Source of the DNA: Chromobacterium vaccinii
GTDB lineage: Bacteria > Pseudomonadota > Gammaproteobacteria > Burkholderiales > Chromobacteriaceae
Length of the DNA: 64,000 bases
NCBI RefSeq assembly: GCF_000971335.1
Contig: NZ_JZJL01000018.1
Location: 25,792 to 89,791 of the forward strand
Direction of reading: 5' to 3'
Part shown: piece by piece, positions 59,235-64,000 of the stretch
Layout of the letters: every line of letters begins with the position of its first letter
How positions within the stretch are numbered: position 1 is the stretch's first letter
The notes under the pieces: generated by a model
The model's database searches: none
Told to the model about the DNA's origin: nothing
Seen by the model: the letters and a program-made list of their open reading frames with translations, nothing else
Program-made: the position numbers and the translations under genes

Positions 59235-59971
59235 TCGCCGGCCCGCGCCAGCGTCAGGATGAGCTCTTCGCTGTCCTCGCGCCACTCTCCGCCCTGCCAG
59301 TCGCCATGCAGCGCCAGCACGCTCAGCCCCTCCGACTCCAGCTCGGCGCGCAGCGCCGCCAAACCGCAAAAACGCAGCCGGGCATCCGCTTCCAGCGTTC
59401 TGCCCTGATCGATGAAACGGTAGCGGCTGCGGTAAGACACCAAGCCGTCCCGTTCCGACAGCAGGCGCTGGCTGAGTTCCACCTCGCCCCAGCGCGGATG
59501 CGCCGCCCGGCGCGGCGCGGCGTTCTCCCAGCGCAGCCAGGCCCGCGCGGCCGGATTCCGCGTCTCGAACGCGAAACGGCCGCCCCGCGCCAGATGACGC
59601 CGAACCTGGCGGAATACCGCGCGCCTGTCGGTTTCGGCCAGAAATGACTGGAAAGCGTGGCCGGCGCAATAAATCAGGTCGAAACGCCGGTTCAATTCAA
59701 AATCACGCGCGTCGGCCAGCCGCCATGCAACCTGTCCGCCGCCAGGCCTGGCCCGGGCGATGTCCAGCATCGCCGGCGCCGGATCCAGGCCGACAACTTC
59801 GACCCTTTCCGCCATCTTCGCCGCCAGCAGGCCGGTGCCGCAGCCCAGATCCAGCGCGCTTCCCACCGCCGGCGAACACAGGCCCAGATAAAAATCGTTG
59901 TCCTCGCCCCAGGCGTTGAACAGGTCATAGACCTCGGCCAGCAAAGACTCTCCGTACAATGGCTCACTCAT
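59216..59971 (-). CDS. Class I SAM-dependent methyltransferase
   Basis: 251 aa. Motif I is SALDLGCGTGLLAAKMAERV near residue 38, followed by VEVVGLDPAPAMLDIARARP (motif II, acidic Asp) and RRFDLIYCAGHAFQSF. The C-terminal part contains LARGGRFAFETRNP. The substrate is not identifiable. It resembles a family of stand-alone methyltransferases with an N-terminal YDLFNAW block. Divergent from the acetate genes 261 bp away. Confidence 0.88.
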   Translation of the reverse strand: MSEPLYGESLLAEVYDLFNAWGEDNDFYLGLCSPAVGSALDLGCGTGLLAAKMAERVEVVGLDPAPAMLDIARARPGGGQVAWRLADARDFELNRRFDLIYCAGHAFQSFLAETDRRAVFRQVRRHLARGGRFAFETRNPAARAWLRWENAAPRRAAHPRWGEVELSQRLLSERDGLVSYRSRYRFIDQGRTLEADARLRFCGLAALRAELESEGLSVLALHGDWQGGEWREDSEELILTLARAGDQPVLD

Positions 59972-60128
59972 GCGAACACCTTTCCATCGTCATAATGCCT
60001 CGACAAATCGATTCTGTCAGAATCGAACGCGCCTCGGGCGGAAAATCGCGCGCTCGCCAGCGAATATCGAGTAAACATTCCACCGCAAACTATTGATTTT
60101 TGTATTGTTTTACAGGCAATCATCGGTC

Positions 60129-60144
60129 TGGCTAATTCAAAGCA
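60129..60144 (+). promoter_or_regulatory. Candidate sigma54-type promoter of yjcH-actP
   Basis: TGGCTAATTCAAAGCA keeps GG (60130-60131) and GC (60142-60143) with the required 10-bp spacing of -24/-12 promoters. The flanking bases match only partly. It would start transcription about 75 bp before yjcH. No enhancer-binding site was identified. Confidence 0.35.
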
Positions 60145-60232
60145 TCAGAAAATACGATTAGCATCCCCCCGGCTTCCTCTTTTATTTTTCCAGCAGCGCC
60201 ACACGAGCGCAGCACCCCCAAAGGAGGATGTC

Positions 60233-60541
60233 ATGAATGAGGAGACTCTGAAGAAGATCCAGTCCAATCCGAAGTATCTGGAACTGGTCCACAAGAAAAC
60301 CAGCCTCGGCTGGACGCTGGCCATCGTCATGCTGGTCATTTACTACGGCTTCATCCTGGTCCTGGCTTTCGCCCCGTCCTTGCTGGGCACGCCGCTATAT
60401 CAGGGCGCCACCATGACCGTGGGCATCCCGGTCGGCGTGTTCATCATCCTGTCCGCCTTCGTGCTGACCGGCATTTACGTGCGCCGCGCCAACCAGGAGT
60501 TCGACCCGTTGACCCAGCAGATCGTCGAGGAGGCCAAATGA
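60233..60541 (+). CDS. yjcH: DUF485 protein (YjcH-like) accompanying acetate permease
   Basis: 102 aa with two membrane helices ([42 protein letters not shown]). The N-terminus has the family motif [20 protein letters not shown]. It is nearly always next to actP and may assist its assembly or activity. A strong AAAGGAGG lies 6 bp before the ATG. It overlaps actP by 4 bp (ATGA). Confidence 0.93.
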   Translation: MNEETLKKIQSNPKYLELVHKKTSLGWTLAIVMLVIYYGFILVLAFAPSLLGTPLYQGATMTVGIPVGVFIILSAFVLTGIYVRRANQEFDPLTQQIVEEAK

Positions 60542-62220
60542 TGCGGCAAACCAAACTGAAACTCGCCGCCGGCGCGGCGGCGCTGCTGCCCGCGCTCGCC
60601 TGCGCGGCCGGCGCGATTGAAGGCGATATCAAGCAGCAAGCCACCAACTGGCACGCCATCATCATGTTCTTCCTGTTCGTCGCCTTCACGCTGGGCATCA
60701 CCTACTGGGCGGCGCGCCGCACCAAGTCCGCCAGCGACTTCTACGCCGCGGGCGGCGGCATCACCGGTTTCCAGAACGGCCTCGCCATCGCCGGCGACTA
60801 CATGTCGGCGGCGTCTTTCCTCGGCATTTCCGCCCTGGTGTTCGACAAGGGCTACGACGGCCTGATTTACTCGATGGGCTTCCTGGTGGGCTGGCCCATC
60901 ATCCTGTTTCTGGTGGCGGAACGGCTGCGCAACCTCGGCAAGTACACCTTCGCCGACGTAGCCTCCTACCGGCTGGGCCAGACGCCGGTGCGCAGCTTCG
61001 CCGCGCTGTCGACGCTGGTGGTGGTGGCGATTTACCTGATCGCGCAGATGGTCGGCGCCGGCAAGCTGATCCAGCTGTTGTTCGGCATGAGCTATAGCTC
61101 GGCGGTGCTGCTGGTCGGCGTGCTGATGGTCTGTTATGTGCTGTTCGGCGGCATGCTGGCCACCACCTGGGTGCAGATCATCAAGGCGGTGCTGCTGCTG
61201 TCCGGCGCCACGTTCATGGCCATCATGGTGCTGTCCACCGTCGGTTTCAGTCCGGAAGTGATGTTCGAAAAAGCGGTGGCCGCGCACGGCAAGGGCGCCG
61301 CCATCATGGCGCCGGGCAAGGCTGACCCGATCGACTCCATCTCGCTGGGGCTGGCGCTGATGTTCGGCACCGCCGGCCTCCCGCACATCCTGATGCGCTT
61401 CTTCACCGTCGCCGACGCCAAGGAGGCTCGCAAGTCGGTCTTCTTCGCCACCGGCTTCATCGGCTACTTCTACATCCTGACCTTCATCATCGGCTTCGGC
61501 GCCATCATGCTGGTGCTGAACCAACCGGGCATGATGGAGACCGTGGTCAAGAACGGCAAATCGGTCACCCAGCTGGTCGGCGGCAGCAATATGGCGGCCA
61601 TCCACCTGGCAGACGCCGTAGGCGGCGACATCTTCCTGGGCTTCATCTCCGCGGTGGCCTTCGCCACCATCCTGGCGGTGGTGGCCGGCCTGGCGCTGTC
61701 CGGCGCGTCGGCGGTGTCGCACGACTTGTACGCCAGCGTGATCAAGCACGGCAAGGCCAACGAGGCCGACGAGATCCGCGTCTCCAAGATCACCACCGTG
61801 GTCCTGGGCGTGGTAGCCATCGTGCTCGGCCTGGTGTTCGAAAAGCAGAACATCGCCTTCATGGTGGGCCTCGCCTTCTCCATCGCCGCCTCCGCCAACT
61901 TCCCGGTGCTGTTCCTGTCGATGTTCTGGAAGGGCCTGACCACCCGCGGCGCGGTCATCGGCGGACTGGTGGGCCTGCTGACCGCGGTGGTGCTGATCGT
62001 GCTGGGCCCGGCGGTATGGGTGGAAGTGCTGAAGCACGAGCACGCCGTGTTCCCGTACAAGAACCCCGCCATCTTCTCGATGACGCTGGCCTTCGTGGTC
62101 ACCTGGCTGGTTTCGACGCTTGACACCTCCCGCCAGGCGGAAGAAGAAAAAGCCAAGTTCGACGCGCAGTACGTGCGGGCGATGACCGGCATCGGGGCCA
62201 GTGGCGCCAGCAAGCATTAA
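60538..62220 (+). CDS. actP: Cation/acetate symporter ActP
   Basis: 560 aa of the sodium:solute symporter family, with a cleavable or hydrophobic N-terminus and about 13 membrane helices. Signature: [21 protein letters not shown] and [19 protein letters not shown] near residues 62-100, then [20 protein letters not shown]. It takes up acetate (also glycolate) with Na+ or H+. Co-transcribed with yjcH and followed 74 bp later by acs. Confidence 0.95.
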   Translation: MMRQTKLKLAAGAAALLPALACAAGAIEGDIKQQATNWHAIIMFFLFVAFTLGITYWAARRTKSASDFYAAGGGITGFQNGLAIAGDYMSAASFLGISALVFDKGYDGLIYSMGFLVGWPIILFLVAERLRNLGKYTFADVASYRLGQTPVRSFAALSTLVVVAIYLIAQMVGAGKLIQLLFGMSYSSAVLLVGVLMVCYVLFGGMLATTWVQIIKAVLLLSGATFMAIMVLSTVGFSPEVMFEKAVAAHGKGAAIMAPGKADPIDSISLGLALMFGTAGLPHILMRFFTVADAKEARKSVFFATGFIGYFYILTFIIGFGAIMLVLNQPGMMETVVKNGKSVTQLVGGSNMAAIHLADAVGGDIFLGFISAVAFATILAVVAGLALSGASAVSHDLYASVIKHGKANEADEIRVSKITTVVLGVVAIVLGLVFEKQNIAFMVGLAFSIAASANFPVLFLSMFWKGLTTRGAVIGGLVGLLTAVVLIVLGPAVWVEVLKHEHAVFPYKNPAIFSMTLAFVVTWLVSTLDTSRQAEEEKAKFDAQYVRAMTGIGASGASKH

Positions 62221-62265
62221 ATGTCATCATCATTGACATTCCGCGCGCCGGACGACGGCGCGCGG
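62221..62265. repeat. Two adjacent inverted repeats between actP and acs
   Basis: ATGTCA-TCATCAT-TGACAT (62221-62239) directly follows the actP stop. It is joined by the 10-bp GC hairpin CCGCGCGCCG / CGGCGCGCGG (62241-62265). Neither is followed by a T-tract, so an mRNA-processing or regulatory role is more likely than termination. Confidence 0.6.
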
Positions 62266-62294
62266 CGATAACACCAAAGACTTTGGAGAAACGC

Positions 62295-64000
<1,706 letters not shown>

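Noticed and set aside
60475..62217. A 580-codon minus-strand open frame opposite actP
   Set aside because: His/Glu/Arg-rich shadow frame; the plus strand is an unmistakable acetate permease.

Overview
The window is GC-rich betaproteobacterial DNA and carries a complete violacein operon (vioABCDE, minus strand, 54897 to 47564). The gene lengths (VioA 418, VioB 998, VioC 429, VioD 373, VioE 191 aa) match Chromobacterium violaceum, so it is most likely a chromosomal piece of C. violaceum or a very close relative. I saw no rRNA, tRNA, CRISPR array, transposase or phage gene.

Layout. 0.1-7.6 kb: a tightly coupled operon of the photo-oxidative/lipid-stress type (FAD amine oxidase, DUF1365, CFA synthase, DUF3833 lipoprotein, SDR, NTF2-like, DUF2256, FeS photolyase-like protein, lipocalin, TIGR02450 protein). 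Its photolyase-like gene is interrupted by an in-frame amber codon. 7.6-10.6 kb: an unknown gene and a groES-groEL pair whose GroEL lacks the Gly-Met tail. 10.7-18.8 kb: ordinary chromosomal genes (BON protein, two LysR regulators, LysE exporter, YbaK-like protein, alpha/beta hydrolase with Cys nucleophile, histidine phosphatase, MFS pump behind a MerR-type promoter, HAD phosphatase). 19.1-20.4 kb: an M-box-like Mg2+ riboswitch and mgtE. 20.4-23.3 kb: a dehydratase/OCD pair divergent from a PAS/HTH regulator. 23.4-38.0 kb: diguanylate cyclase, phosphoesterase, unknown membrane protein, an 880-bp stretch with coding remnants, M9 collagenase, AraC and LysR regulators, agmatine-deiminase-like enzyme, a histidine kinase coupled to a receiver/PAS/GGDEF/EAL protein, and a GNAT enzyme.

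38.2-47.5 kb is an oxidative-metalloenzyme island: tyrosinase with a small companion, a DUF2182 membrane protein, a heme-oxygenase-fold protein, and a four-gene operon encoding a nitrobindin/lipocalin-like protein, a ferritin-like protein related to the VioB C-terminal domain, a LodA-like quinoprotein oxidase and its LodB-like flavoprotein. This operon converges on the vio operon at a shared hairpin. Because it pairs an amino-acid oxidase with a VioB-type ferritin-like enzyme, I regard it as the best candidate for an undescribed pathway.

47.6-56.7 kb: the vio operon, its CviR-type lux box with two further dyads, and a sphingomyelinase-like secreted enzyme upstream. 56.9-64 kb: two YceI proteins and cytochrome b561, a small Cys protein, a methyltransferase, and the acetate genes yjcH-actP-acs (acs runs off the right edge).

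A roughly 105-bp non-coding repeat is found in three intergenic spots (7.6, 17.9 and 38.0 kb), one copy carrying an internal deletion.
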